Source: Periplaneta americana (Eukaryota; Arthropoda; Insecta; Blattodea; Blattidae). From it: a stretch of DNA of 64,000 nt. The number at the start of each line of letters is the position of its first letter. Position 1 is the stretch's first letter. The position numbers and the translations under genes were made by a program. This document shows positions 34,156 to 44,911 of the stretch, in pieces. Under the pieces are notes generated by a model, which saw nothing but the letters and a program-made list of their open reading frames with translations, did no database searches and was not told the origin of the DNA. The DNA lies in NCBI RefSeq assembly GCF_040183065.1, contig NC_091119.1, positions 103,303,274-103,367,273 of the forward strand, in the 5' to 3' direction.

Positions 34156-34828
34156 GATTTCACTGTTGTGAACTCTTAAAACTAATGAACTTCGAGAAAT
34201 TTCAGTATAGTGTCCCCTTATATGCGGAAGTCGGAGAGTTTGCACGAGGAATGCAGTTGGAAATGTTTAGATTTATTGTTATTTTATTTGCAACATTGTT
34301 GTTTTCATTTGTTACTTGTAATTTATTAAGTTCATGTTGCTATAATACCTATAACTGTGACGTTTATGAAGGAGTATATTGAACACTTAAATGTATATTT
34401 ATGCTGTAATAATTATTAAATGAAGTTTTTATACATTAGTACGTTGACTGACAATAATGTTCTAAAATGTAAGAAGATCCTTTAGAAGTTTTTGCCCTTC
34501 AAATTAAAAATATCTGAGTTTTAATTTAAATATTCCTATCCCACGCGTGTTAAAAAGGAATAACAATGGCGGCCGACTCGGTGATTGCGCTACTCTGGTA
34601 TATCCACGGACTCTGGTAATGAGGCGATATTAGCGACCCTAGTGGTTAGCAACTATCTATGGATGCATATTTACTACGTATTGAGCTTCATGACTATTCC
34701 AACAAACAAGGTAGGCCTACAATAAAAATGTAAGGAAAATGTTTTTGATACCGCTGTATTTCGTTCAACCGTACTAAGCGTCATTTCTCGAAATGCAAGG
34801 TTTATTTCATATCGAATTGTTTCATTCA

Positions 34829-35275
34829 TTTAGTGTTCTGCCCAAGGGCAGGTCTTTTACTGCAAACCCAGCTTTCTCCAATCTTTCCTATTTTCTGTCT
34901 TCCTCTTTCTGTCCTCATATGATCCATATATCTTAATGTCGTATATTATTTGATATCTCCTTCTGCCTCGAACTCTTCTGCTGTTCACCATTTCTTCCAG
35001 TGCATCCTTCAGTAGGCAGTTTCTTCTCAGCCAGTGACCAACCAATTCCTTTTCCTCTTTCTGATCAGTTTCAGCATCATTCTTTCTTCACCCACTCTTT
35101 CCAACACAGATTAAAGTCCTAGTACACCCCAAGTATTTGAAGCTGTCCATTTGCTCTACTGACTGTCTCATTTAGAATTTGCAAGTTTAACTTCTTTATT
35201 TTTCTTCCTACTACCATGGTCTTCGTCGTATTTGCATTAATCTTCATCCCACACTACTCACAGCTGTCATTTAGC
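34829..35275 (-). mobile_element. LINE family F, 3' fragment with internal deletion
   Basis: Minus strand: KINANTTKTMVVGRKIKKLN (the region after the YADD motif) is followed, after a missing piece, by MLKLIRKRKRNWL-like sequence and an open HWLRRNCLLKDALEEMVNSR and GRRRYQIIYDIKIYGSYEDR. The end is CTGCCCTTGGGCAGAACACT. The plus-strand relative at 58280-58810 carries the same tail. Confidence 0.7.
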
Positions 35276-35291
35276 TATTGGACTGTTTATC

Positions 35292-35332
35292 TTTTATTTT
35301 ATTGGGTTATTTTACGACGCTGTATCAACATC
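35292..35332 (-). repeat. SINE family A, 3'-end fragment
   Basis: ATTGGGTTATTTTACGACGC followed by TGTATCAACATC is the inverse of the family A end. Only about 40 bp remain, adjoining the LINE fragment. Confidence 0.65.
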
Positions 35333-36266
35333 TGAACTTATACTCCTTATGAAAAATATTTACTTAGATTTAGTGCTCAAGTGTTTGTTACGAGATAGTT
35401 ACCGTTAATAAAGCTTTATTAAGGCCACCATATGTCCGTAGAAAAGTAGGGTTGCTTTCGAGCCTCAGTGTCCGGCGTTTATAAAACCTTTGACGGTACA
35501 GTCATGTTTTTCGACGCTGTAAACCTGAAGTTTTTCAGAATAGAAACCAGGTTTTCGTACATACAGTCTATTCTATACAGAACTAGAAAGTATTGACAGT
35601 TAAACGGCTTCAAGGTGTCACCCTGGCAACCGCTGAAACCAGCCACCCAGAGCCCATGCTTGCATGTCGCTACTTTTTCACGTTAGCACGTGGTAGCCAG
35701 CTGTTTTGTTCGGAAGAATCGAATCACCGTTGAGTTTAGTTTTAAATTTAATTTAGCTGTGTGAGTATTTCTAACGCGATTTATAGTGTTCGTGCATTTA
35801 TAAAATGTCGCAAGGCAGTAAGCCTTTACTCCCTCAGTTAACGGCAGTTTCACAGAACAAACGTTTACTTCGTTATAATAATGATCCGAGGCACCACAGC
35901 CCATTGAGAACCACGACCGACCAGCCGGCTGCTGGCCTCACGTCCACATGCCGAAGCAGAGGTGGACGATCATCCAACCAGAATAGAGTTATCGTGTAGT
36001 TAATACGACGATCCCCCGGCCGTTATAGCTGGCTTTCGTAATTACTTAATTATATTTGGGAAAATAAATATTACCTGCGTGAAATTTTAAAATCAGTCTC
36101 CTTATTTTGAATTGCTTAATTTTATTTGGCGATGTGATCGTGAAGGGATTAATTTTATTATCTACCTTGTAGCATCACTATCAACTTTCGCTATATTTAC
36201 GTCATCAGGATAAACTGAAGTAGGCCTGATTCCGCGTCATTATTAGGCCTACTGATACTAGGCTAA
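35333..36266. other. No clear gene; one small open frame
   Basis: An ATG at 35805 (context TATAAAATGTCG) opens 64 codons with a basic end (CRSRGGRSSNQNRVIV). It resembles nothing I recognise and lacks support from neighbours, so I do not call it a gene. Confidence 0.3.
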
Positions 36267-36275
36267 TATCTGAAA

Positions 36276-36535
36276 GCCATCGGCGTTGCTCGGTCGCTTA
36301 AGGCGATTGCCTGCCGATCCGGAGTTGCGCTCGGGCGCGGGTTCGATTCCCGCTTGGTCTGATTACCTGATTGCGTTTTTTCCGAGGTTTTCCCCAACCC
36401 TAAGGCAAATGTTGTATAACCTATGGCGAACCCTCGGCCTCATCTCTCCAAATATTATTTCGCTATCACCAATCCCATCGACGCTAAATAATCTCGTTGT
36501 TGATACAGCGTCGTTAAATAACGAAGTGAAAAAAT
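36276..36535 (+). mobile_element. tRNA-derived SINE, family A2, with TSD
   Basis: TATCTGAAA is duplicated at 36267-36275 and 36536-36544. Head GTTGCTCGGTCGCTTAAGGC and GCGGGTTCGATTCCCGC, body GATTACCTGATTGCG, end ACAGCGTCGTTAAATAAC. Confidence 0.85.
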
Positions 36536-36792
36536 TATCTGAAACTCTTAGTTCGGGTAAACCACACACCCCACTATTTTTCTGTACTGTTTACTACACT
36601 GTAACATTCTGATTTATGTAGCCCTAACACTTCTATAAATTACGAGACATTATTAGCTGATCAGAGATTGTCCGTGCATCTCTCCTTGGTAACTGCAAAT
36701 TTATTAGCAGGAATTCTTGATTACGGTTTATATCATAGGCAAAGGCTATATTGGTTACACACTATGTATCATATTAGCATTCACTCATACTA

Positions 36793-36794
<2 letters not shown>

Positions 36795-36855
<61 letters not shown>
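36795..36855. repeat. (ATT)n microsatellite
   Basis: About 60 bp of ATT. No LINE end is attached on either side, unlike the tails at 8252, 20455 and 43087. Confidence 0.9.
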
Positions 36856-36856
<1 letters not shown>

Positions 36857-37419
36857 GTCAGATTCCGTATGATACAAATTATTACGAGATTGTCAGTTGA
36901 TCAGTTCCGCCCAGTGAACTCTGTGTATATTAAACAGGAGGCACTACACAATGCTTTAAAAGCGTGACGCGAATTCTTCTAACAGAGTTTTTTCTTTGTC
37001 TCTTTTGCTATAAATGTTACGTTATACAATATCAGTTTATTGTAATCTTCAAAATTATTTGCGGAACTCCAAACTGTTAATGTTTTCTATATAATGTCAA
37101 TGGAAGTTACCAAGTTATCAGCCTTGGAGTAAATGAAATCACAAAAATATTAAATAGGCCTACCGGTAGACCTACGAAGAAAAATAACATGGTTTCTAAT
37201 GAAATAGTGTGTACGAAACCTAGCGACGTCGAATTTGACTCCCAGCAAACTTTAAATGAACTGGATGTCATTTTCGTATTCTTTTTAGTACCGTACTATG
37301 TTGTCCTCAGGGAAAGACCTGGCATAGAGTTTATACGAGATTCTTTATGTAAAAATACTGTATATAGAAAAGATAATAGCGTACGCAGGAATTCTTTTAA
37401 AGGGCAAGGATTTATATAT
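36856..37419. other. Nothing recognised
   Basis: No supported gene; one TAGGCCTA near 37156. Confidence 0.4.
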
Positions 37420-37510
37420 TGTTCTTCCTCTGACACATATCAAGTGAAATGTACTGCCTGATAATAGATAGGCTGTAGGCCTACTGTACATATACGATAG
37501 AACTCAATCA
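37420..37510 (+). repeat. Repeat family C, partial
   Basis: TTGTTCTTCCTCTGACACAT, AAATGTACTGCCTGATAATA and CAATCAGAGG match 7855-7948. Confidence 0.65.
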
Positions 37511-37849
37511 GAGGTATATAAACTATAGGAGGGTTAACAATGTAATTTTTTTGTTTACAGTTATTTACATTGCCATTTTAATGCCATTGATACTAATTTG
37601 AGGACAAGTAAGATTTCAGGGTCAATTAATTTTGGCCAAAATAGCGCACAGGTAGTTCCATTCGTACTCCGCTAATACAACTCTATTGTTTTACAGCTGC
37701 TTCTTCAGGCTTGCCAACATAACTAAGCGTGACATTACGAAAGTTCCACGCTAGTGTACACTGGATTTTTTAAAGTTATGTTTTGTTAGATTACTAGCTT
37801 TGAATAGATTACATTAGGTTTGGTTAGTTTAGATATTTCTGTATTATTG

Positions 37850-38020
37850 CGTTACCACGTTAAGGTACAAGGTAATTTACATTCTTGGTTTCTAGTCGAG
37901 TCATACATATTATAAAAAAAAGAGAGAAAAATCTTCCGACTCCAATTTCACACCGAAAATGAGGGTCTAAATTTGCTGTGAAAGTGGTGGCTGGCGGAGA
38001 GGTGCGGGAATTTGAGACAG
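37850..38020 (+). repeat. Repeat family E, copy 2
   Basis: Counterpart of 22433-22600, here outside any recognised transposon. Confidence 0.6.
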
Positions 38021-38088
38021 GTTAGGTTAGGTTAGCTTTTCATATGCTTTGAATTTACGAATATGTGACAGGCCAGGTTAGTTTAGAC

Positions 38089-38260
38089 CAGCGGTCGTCA
38101 GCACAGAGCACCCTGGGGCTAGCGTCTCTTACCCGCGGAGAACACACTGCACCATGGTGCACTCGTAGCTGTTAGCGGGTATGCTCTCTACCTCTTCCTG
38201 CTGCACGACGGTGCACACGGGACGACTCCGCTTACCCTTTACACATTTCAGCGACCATTG
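38089..38260. mobile_element. hAT MITE, complete, 8-bp TSD
   Basis: GTTTAGAC is duplicated at 38081-38088 and 38261-38268. Ends CAGCGGTCGTCAGCACA and, on the other strand, CAATGGTCGCTGAAATG. 172 bp, non-coding, inverted in orientation relative to the 14908 copy. Confidence 0.9.
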
Positions 38261-38268
38261 GTTTAGAC

Positions 38269-39103
38269 TTTTGCTATGACTTACATGTTGCATGACTCGT
38301 AACTCCGAAAATCAAAATTTTAAAAGAGAAGCAAAAAACTATCTATATACCCAGGCTTTTAGGTATTCTTAACGAAACACTGCTATGTTGCAATAAAATC
38401 AGTCTTCATAATGATGAGGTATGTGATTTTATATTGCTGTTTCATTATGAGCCTGATTGCCGTACCTCTAGCAGGTTAAATAAATAAATATTAAATACAC
38501 ATACTCACCTTCATTATGACGCACTTCTCATTTGAAACGTAATTTACTACACTCTCGAACAATTCTTTTTTCTCCTAATAAGTATCGCTATGAAATGCAT
38601 ATATATCCAACTATATTTCCACAAAAAAAAAAAAAACCCTTACAAATTCCTCGTCTTTCACTTCAAAAATCACCAGAAGTACCTGTGCTGATTTCTCCTT
38701 AATTTTTATTGGCAATAATCTATCTGAAAATTGGCATTAGCCGATACGTTATGTCTCCCGCCAGGAAATTAAAAAAAAATAGGCGTTTTTGTTACGTATA
38801 CAATCCAAATTAGGATTGAGACATGAAGTGTATTATTTAAAGGCATACAGTTACAGACACAGCCGTCTCTCTCCTTTTATAATACACGTCAAATATTGTG
38901 GACACATTAGTTAAAAAAATATGTACCTACTGGTCTCAAGTGAGTTTTAAGTGACTTAATATATGTTTTCAAATAATATTTTTGTTTATTTTAATGAAAT
39001 ATTTTCTAAAATTTATGAGACAAAGTAAATATGGAATAATGTTTTATATTTATTAGAATAAATTACGTAGCCCTACAGCCACTGCTTATTGTTACTGAAA
39101 ACA
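38269..39103. other. Nothing recognised
   Basis: AT-rich with A11 and A8 runs near 38623 and 38770. No supported gene. Confidence 0.4.
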
Positions 39104-39111
39104 GTTGATCC

Positions 39112-39293
39112 ACAGTCTAGTATATACAGTCGCGAAGCTCAATACGTAGTAAATATGCGAACATTCGGTAGTTGCTCACCACTAGGATCGCTAATATCGC
39201 CTCATTACAGGCAATGCAAAATAGTTCCGTGACAGTCTATTGTTTCTAGCACCCTCAAAACTCAAGCTTCGTGACTGTATAAAGTAGACTGTG
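39112..39293. mobile_element. 182-bp palindromic MITE, 8-bp TSD, copy 2
   Basis: GTTGATCC is duplicated at 39104-39111 and 39294-39301. Sequence and length agree closely with 13112-13293, including CACCACTAGGATCGCTAATA in the middle. Confidence 0.88.
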
Positions 39294-39504
39294 GTTGATC
39301 CTTAAAATCTTTGATACAGATAGGTAGACATCTTTGTCTGGCCATTACACTGTTATTGTAGAATAGCATCTCTGTGAAACAGGCAAGGTACGACAGCCAC
39401 TCTTACAGAACGTTTTTACCCACTGTTATCAGATGTATAATAATAAGTTACAACTAAATTTTCTTAGGAATGAATGTGTCAGTGTTTCTATCTTCGACAT
39501 TATT

Positions 39505-40098
39505 ATTACTTACTTACAAATGGCTTTCAAGGAACCCGGAGATTCATTGCCGCCCTCGCATAAGTCCGCTATCAATCCCTATATTGTGCAAGATTAATTT
39601 AATCTTTATCATCATATCCCACCTCCCTCAAATTCATTTTAATATTTTCCTCTCATCTACGTCTCGGTCTCCCCAAAGGTCTTTTTCCCTCCGGCTTCCC
39701 ACTAACACTCTGTATGCATTTCTGGATTCGCCCATACGTGCTACATGCCCTGCCCATCTCAAACGTCTGGATTTAATGTTCCTAATTACGTCAGTTGACG
39801 AATAAAATGGGTGCAGCTCTACGTTGTATAACTTTCTCCATTCTCCTGTAACTTCATCCCTCTTAGCCCTAAATATTTTCCTAAGAACCTTATTCTCAAA
39901 TATCCTTAATCTCTATTTCTCTCTCAAAGTGAGAGTCCAAGTTTCACAACCATACAGGAGAACGAGTAATATAACTTTTATAAATTCTAAGATTTTTTGA
40001 AAGCAGATTAGATGACAAAAGCTTCTCAGCCGAATAATAACAGGGATTTCCCATATTTATTCTGTGTTTTTAATTTCCTCTTGAGTGTCATTTATATT
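39505..40098 (-). mobile_element. RTE-like LINE, 3' fragment
   Basis: Minus strand: TTAAAT.CAGACGTTTGAGA, GGGCAGGGCATGTAGCACG, GGAGACCGAGACGTAGATGA and the end AAAGCCATTTGTAAGTAAG. Upstream it reaches the CFTLRE/ENKVLRKIF region and the EIKHRIN-like part near 40070. Broken frames; 5'-truncated. Confidence 0.8.
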
Positions 40099-40127
40099 TC
40101 TTACTTATTTATTATTTATTATTGTTA

Positions 40128-40143
40128 ATATGATTTATTATTA

Positions 40144-40221
<78 letters not shown>
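40128..40221. repeat. (ATT)n microsatellite
   Basis: About 85 bp of ATT leading straight into repeat H. It lies at the 5'-cut side of the minus-strand LINE, so it is not that LINE's tail. Confidence 0.88.
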
Positions 40222-40222
<1 letters not shown>

Positions 40223-40612
40223 GAAAAACACACTAGTTCTGTGTAATTCGCTTGCCTATTCCAGTGTGGGATATCTACTCTTCATAGGTTGGCAGAGTTA
40301 GATAGGCGGCCTAATGTGTCCGAAATTTGTTATCGCGTAGCAATGTGCATGCTGTACGAATTTTTCCTATTTAAGAAACGAAATAATTTGGGAGGAAGGA
40401 TCGCCACACAGCGCCTTTCATTGGTTATTATTTTCATATTTAATGATTAAATGATATTTTTCATATGCCACGATGGCGCTTACATATATTCAAGTTTCAT
40501 TTTATTTACTATTGATAACGTCTGTTCAACAAAATGTTTAAATAGTACAAAAATAAAAACTAACCAAATTAAATTATAACATACTTGAATTGATAGTCAT
40601 GATAAAACCAAT
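40222..40612 (+). repeat. Repeat family H, copy 2, uninterrupted
   Basis: Shows the unsplit form of 8313-8975, with GATTAAATGATATTTTTCAT where the first copy holds the LINE fragment. Confidence 0.75.
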
Positions 40613-40907
40613 ACGTAAGAAAATTAACTAAAAATAGCGTCAATATCGATAGTAGAGATCTGAGATGTACTATTTCAGTTTTGGGGGGCTCTGACGGCGC
40701 CAAGGTACTACTTTTCAAGGTCTGGCAGCGCCAGGGCACTTTTCGGATTTTCTATTACCGTAAGATTTTGCAATTATATTAAAAAGTCATGTTTTATTCA
40801 TATTTAAGTTAAACAATTTCAAAGTAGGGTAAACTACAACTTTATCTAAATTTGAACCCGTGCATTACCTTCTGACATTCCACAAGTATTCCTGGGGAAA
40901 TGATTGT

Positions 40908-40966
40908 GGTGGCGGTGGTGTTGGTGGTAGTGGTGGTGGTGGTGGTGGTGGTGGTGGTGGTGGTGG
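40908..40966. repeat. (GGT)n repeat
   Basis: Purine-rich imperfect GGT/GGTGTT tract of about 60 bp in otherwise AT-rich DNA. Confidence 0.85.
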
Positions 40967-41145
40967 TACTACGGAAATTCGAAATTGCAGAGCCAGGGAA
41001 CTTTTTTGTTTAGAAACACACCATTGGTGAAGCTTACATTTTGAGTTTCATTTAAAATTAAAATTCATTGTGAGTTTTTGTTACACTGTTTTTCGAATGT
41101 ACACTATTAATTTTTTATTTGGTTCTTTAACTATTGTATATCAAT

Positions 41146-41372
41146 TACTGGGTTATTTGGCGTCGATGGAATTGGTGATAGCGAGATGGTATCTGGTGAG
41201 ATGAGGTCGAGGATTCACCATGTATTACCTGACATTCGCCTTACGATTGGGAATAACCTTGGAAAAACCCGAACGAGGTAATCAGCCCAATGCTGGAATC
41301 GAACCCAAGTCAGAACGCAAACTCGGATGACTAGACAAACGCGCTACTGCCTGAGCTACGCCGCTGTCTGGC
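41146..41372 (-). mobile_element. tRNA-derived SINE, family A2
   Basis: Minus strand: head with GTAGCTCAGGCAGTAGCGCG and GGGTTCGATTCC, body GATTACCTCGTTCGGG and end CCATCGACGCCAAATAACCC. Several differences from the other copies; no clear duplication. Confidence 0.8.
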
Positions 41373-41739
41373 ATTAAATTTAATGGTCACAATTTAATAA
41401 TGAAGTTACTATCCTCCTTGTCTTGTAATATTTAGACTCCTAGGCCTACTGCAATACTTCAATATTTTCAGTAGGCCTACATTTCTTTTCCTTGCTGACA
41501 TAAATGCAAGGGAGAGTAAGAAGACTGAGGAAGCAGACAGACACTGTAGTTTTTTATAGGCTGAGTAGCGTAATGTTTTCAAGCCGCTTGTAGACTACAC
41601 AGCTCTCTGATTGGTTGAAATGCCTGTGCTTCGTAACTCGAGAACGGCTGTGTGGGACAGTACAATGCGATGTTGAAACATTCATGTGAATTCTGAAAGC
41701 TAAAAACAGAGAAATGCCAAAATGTAATGCAAGCTTTTT

Positions 41740-41755
41740 AATGATGATGATGATG

Positions 41756-41795
<40 letters not shown>
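41740..41795. repeat. (TGA)n-(TAA)n microsatellite
   Basis: GATGATGATGATGAT passes into (AATAAT)n over about 55 bp. Confidence 0.85.
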
Positions 41796-41796
<1 letters not shown>

Positions 41797-41967
41797 TCTG
41801 ATTTTGTTTATTGCTCAGAATATTAATACAGTGTATTAAAGAACAGATAAGCACAGGATGGTCTAAAATCTGAGGGATGACAAATTTAAAAAATGGTATT
41901 GAAAGTCATTAAATATGTTGTTACTGTTGTCATGTATATTGTATTCTATCTTCATAATAATAATAAT

Positions 41968-43082
41968 CGACAGATAATGGAGAAAAAATGAGAGTATAAG
42001 GGTACAGTGCATCAGTTATTCATAGATTTCAAAAAGGCATATGACTCGGTTAAGAGAGAAGTTTTATATGATATTCTTACTGAATTTGGTATTCCCAGGC
42101 ATTTAGTTCGATTGATTAAAATGTGTCTCAGTGAAACGTACAGCAAAGTTCGTATAGGTCAGTTTCTGTCAGATGCGTTTCCAATTCACTGTGGGCTAAA
42201 GCAAGGAGATGCACTATCACCTTTACTTTTTAACTTTGCTCTAGAATATACTATTAGGAAAGTCCAGGACAACAGAGAGAGTTTGGAATTGAACGGGTTA
42301 CATCAGCTGCTTGTCTATGCGGATGTCGTGAATATGTTAGGAGAAAATCCATAATCGATTAGGGAAAACACGGGAATTTTTTGGAAGTAAATTCCGAAAA
42401 GACAAAGTATATGATTATGTCTCGTGAAGATTATATAGTACGAAATGGAAATATAAAAATTGGAAATTATCTTTTGAAGATGTGGAGAAGTTCAAATATC
42501 TTGGAGCAACAGTAACAAATATAAATGATACTCGGGAGGAAATTAAACATAGAATAAATATGGGAAATGTCTGTTATTATTCGGTTGAGAAGCTTTTATC
42601 ATCCAGTCTGCTGTCAAAAAATCTGAAAGTTAGAATTTATAGAACGGTTGTGAAACTTGGACTGTCACTTTGAGAGAGGAACATAGGTTAAGGGTGTTTG
42701 AGAATAAGGTGCTTAGGAAAATATTTGGGACTAGGAGGAATGAAGTTACAGGAAAATGGAGAAAGTTACACAACACAGAATTTCACGCATTGTATTCTTC
42801 ACGTGACATAATTAGGAACATTAAATCCAGACGTTTGAGATGGGCAGGGCATGTAGCACGTATGGGCGAATCCAAAAATGCATATAAAGTGTTAGTTCGG
42901 AGGCCGGAGGGAAAAAGACCTTTAGGGAGGCCGAGACGTAGATGGGAAGATAATATTAAAATGGATTTGAGGGAGGTGGGATATGATGATAGAGAATGGA
43001 TTAATCATGCTCAGGATGGGGACCACTGGTGGGCTTATGTGAGGGCGGCGATGAACCTTAGTGTTCCTTAAAAGCCAGTAAG

Positions 43083-43132
<50 letters not shown>

Positions 43133-43134
43133 TT
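41968..43134 (+). mobile_element. RTE-like LINE, longest copy, with (ATT)n tail
   Basis: A 5'-truncated copy in three frames. 42007-42354 holds the fingers and palm: [57 protein letters not shown], and [15 protein letters not shown], where the second Asp of the catalytic YADD is Val. 42482-42673 reads EKFKYLGATVTNINDTREEI, the thumb-proximal KYLG block. 42670-43071 has the C-terminal [20 protein letters not shown] and [20 protein letters not shown] ending NLSVP stop. No endonuclease domain. The Asp-to-Val change and two frame breaks exclude reverse transcriptase activity. KYLG, GHV.RM and a short tail with microsatellite suggest the RTE clade. Confidence 0.88.
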
Positions 43135-43164
43135 ACTGTTAAAGATTAATGCTAGATGCTGCAG

Positions 43165-43315
43165 GTAATCTATGAGATTTGGAAGCGACCCGGGTTCGAT
43201 TCCTGTTCAGGTCTAATGGAATTTGTGGTGGACTAAAGAGATATTGCACAGGGTTTTCTCTGGGTACACTCATTTACTTCTTTCATCCCACCAATACTTT
43301 CCATTTCCTATAAAT
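43165..43315 (+). mobile_element. SINE-like piece, tRNA head cut
   Basis: Starts GCGACCCGGGTTCGATTCCT (B box) and continues AATTTGTGGTGGACTAAAGA, GGGTTTTCTCTGGGTACACT and CCCACCAATACTTTCCA. I recall this as a separate insect SINE body. The A box side is poorly kept. Confidence 0.55.
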
Positions 43316-43329
43316 TCGTTTGTCATTCT

Positions 43330-44263
43330 ATATTATAATTGGAAAAATCTTTTCACAACAAATAGAAACCTCCAAAGGGTTGAGACAAGGCTGCAGCTTA
43401 TCACCAATACTGTTCAATATAGGCCTAAACATCGAACAGGTATTGAAACAATGGAAACAAAGCTGGCAAGGAATGGGAATAAAAATAGAAGGTAAATTCC
43501 TATTTAATTTACAGTTTGCAGACGATCAAGTAGTGATTGCCCAAGATCTTTTTGTTTTGGAATTTATGGTTAAAAGATTAAACAAATTTTATGAATCCTG
43601 GGGTCCCTCTATAAATTATAAGAAGACAGAATATTTGGCCAGTAATACTAAAAGTAGTGATAATATTGTTATAGATGATAAAATTGAAATTAAACAAGTT
43701 AACCATGCAAAATACCTAGGTACCTAAAGCAGAAGGTATTGGCGAAGAGGAATTAAAAAACTAAATTGAACAAAGTAAAAAATTATAACATGTTTAAATT
43801 CTGTATGGTGGCATAAACATCTTTGGAAGGATACCAAAAAATATATTAGCAAAATGTTAGTTGAGTCTGTATTAAACTACGGAAGTGAAATATGTGTAAC
43901 GAATGCATATTATAGAAAAAGAATTTTGGCCGTAGAAATGGATTATTTGAGACAAAGTGCTAGAGTCTCCCGCTTGGACCACATTAAAAATTAAGAAATT
44001 AGGCATAAAATGGATGCTGAAGAGACTGTGTTAAATAGAATAGAAAATAAGAGTTTGGTCATCTAATGAAAATTGGCGAAGATAGATGGCCTAAACAAAT
44101 GTACCAGTGGAAACCTCCATGAACAAGAGGAAGAGGTAGACCAAAAAGAACTTGGGACAACGAAGTAATGGAGGTAATGCACAAGAGAGGGTTGAAGATT
44201 GAAGACGCACAAGACAGAAGGCTTTGGAGGATTGGCACAGGAAGACGGCAGTAGCTGTAGAAT

Positions 44264-44330
<67 letters not shown>
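43330..44330 (+). mobile_element. LINE family G, 3' half with (TA)n tail
   Basis: 43320-43727 contains TSKGLRQGCSLSPILFNIGL, KFLFNLQFADDQVVIAQD (catalytic FADD intact) and NHAKYLGT. Downstream, broken frames give VESVLNYGSEIC, VEMDYLRQSARVSRLD, GEDRWPKQMYQW and GRGRPKRTWDNEVMEVMHKR, ending RLWRIGTGRRQ stop at about 44254. The tail is (TA)n at 44270-44330. The order RT, KYLG, Y.SE.., GRGRP..W matches an RTE-like plan but differs from the (ATT)n family throughout. The 5' part is missing. Confidence 0.8.
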
Positions 44331-44355
44331 TTAAGAGAGTAATAGTTACAAAATA

Positions 44356-44563
44356 GGAGTCGTTTGGGTAGCGCAGTCGGTATATTGCTGGTCTTTTGTG
44401 CACAAGCTTGCGAGTTCGATCCCGGCCCAGATCGATGGCATTTAAGAGTGCTCAAATGCGACAGGTTCATGTCAGCAAATTTACTGGCATGTAAAAGACA
44501 AAATTCCGGCACACCGGCGATGTTGATATAACCTCGGTAGTTGCAAACGTCGTTAAATTAAAC
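44356..44563 (+). mobile_element. tRNA-derived SINE, family B
   Basis: Head GTTTGGGTAGCGCAGTCGGT and GCGAGTTCGATCCCGGCC, body GATGGCATTTAAGAGTGC and AATTTACTGGCATGTAAAAG, end GTTGCAAACGTCGTTAAATT. It sits next to the (TA)n tail of LINE G. Confidence 0.82.
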
Positions 44564-44911
44564 AATTTAAAATTGAAGTAAAACTAGGCTGGGGTGATGT
44601 CTTCGAGTAGTATGAGTTTCCGATTTTGACTGATAATTATAATTAGAAACTCTCTGGCTTACCCCGAACAAAGACGATGTTCCGAGAAGAATTAATTATT
44701 GTGTGTAGTATTTCTGTATGTAGTAGTGAATTTATTGCCTCTTTTTATTGCAGTTCGTCCAACCAAATGACTCCTCGTTGGGACAATTTACTTGGTTGAG
44801 GTTTTTTAAGCATTTTACTCAACTGATTAAGAGCAAATGCTGGGTAACTTTAGGTGCTGTACCGTGGACTCGCTTTGCTGGTATCATCGCCATCTCATTC
44901 AGACTCTAGAT

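Larger units (their letters stand above)
31897..34615. mobile_element. 2.7-kb TIR element (hAT or P type), 8-bp TSD
   Basis: GTAATGAG flanks it at 31889-31896 and 34616-34623. Ends read CAGAGTCCGTGGATATCCAG and CAGAGTCCGTGGATATACCA, and similarity extends about 70 bp inwards to CCGCCATTGTTATTCC on both sides. A weak Cys/His-bearing frame near the left end (about 32030-32130, CSAAVFRTVHRELKKSAHLF) could be a THAP-like remnant, which would favour P over hAT. No transposase core is seen. It holds a (TA)n tract, a repeat C copy and a large palindrome. Confidence 0.8.
31804..34694. mobile_element. Palindromic MITE, copy 3, split by a 2.7-kb insertion
   Basis: 31804-31896 and 34624-34694 together match the inverse of the 182-bp MITE at 13112 and 39112 (AAACTTGAG, GGGTGCTAGGAA, AATAGACTGTGCCGG on the left; TTAGCGACCCTAGTGG, TACGTATTGAGCTTC on the right). 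The right terminal arm is cut. The break point is the 8-bp duplication GTAATGAG of the inserted element. Confidence 0.8.

Noticed and set aside
35805-35999. 64-codon plus-strand gene
   Set aside because: Has an ATG in fair context but no recognisable features, neighbours or repeat support.
44059-44512. Minus-strand frames rich in Ile-Tyr repeats
   Set aside because: Antisense of LINE G and its (TA)n tail.
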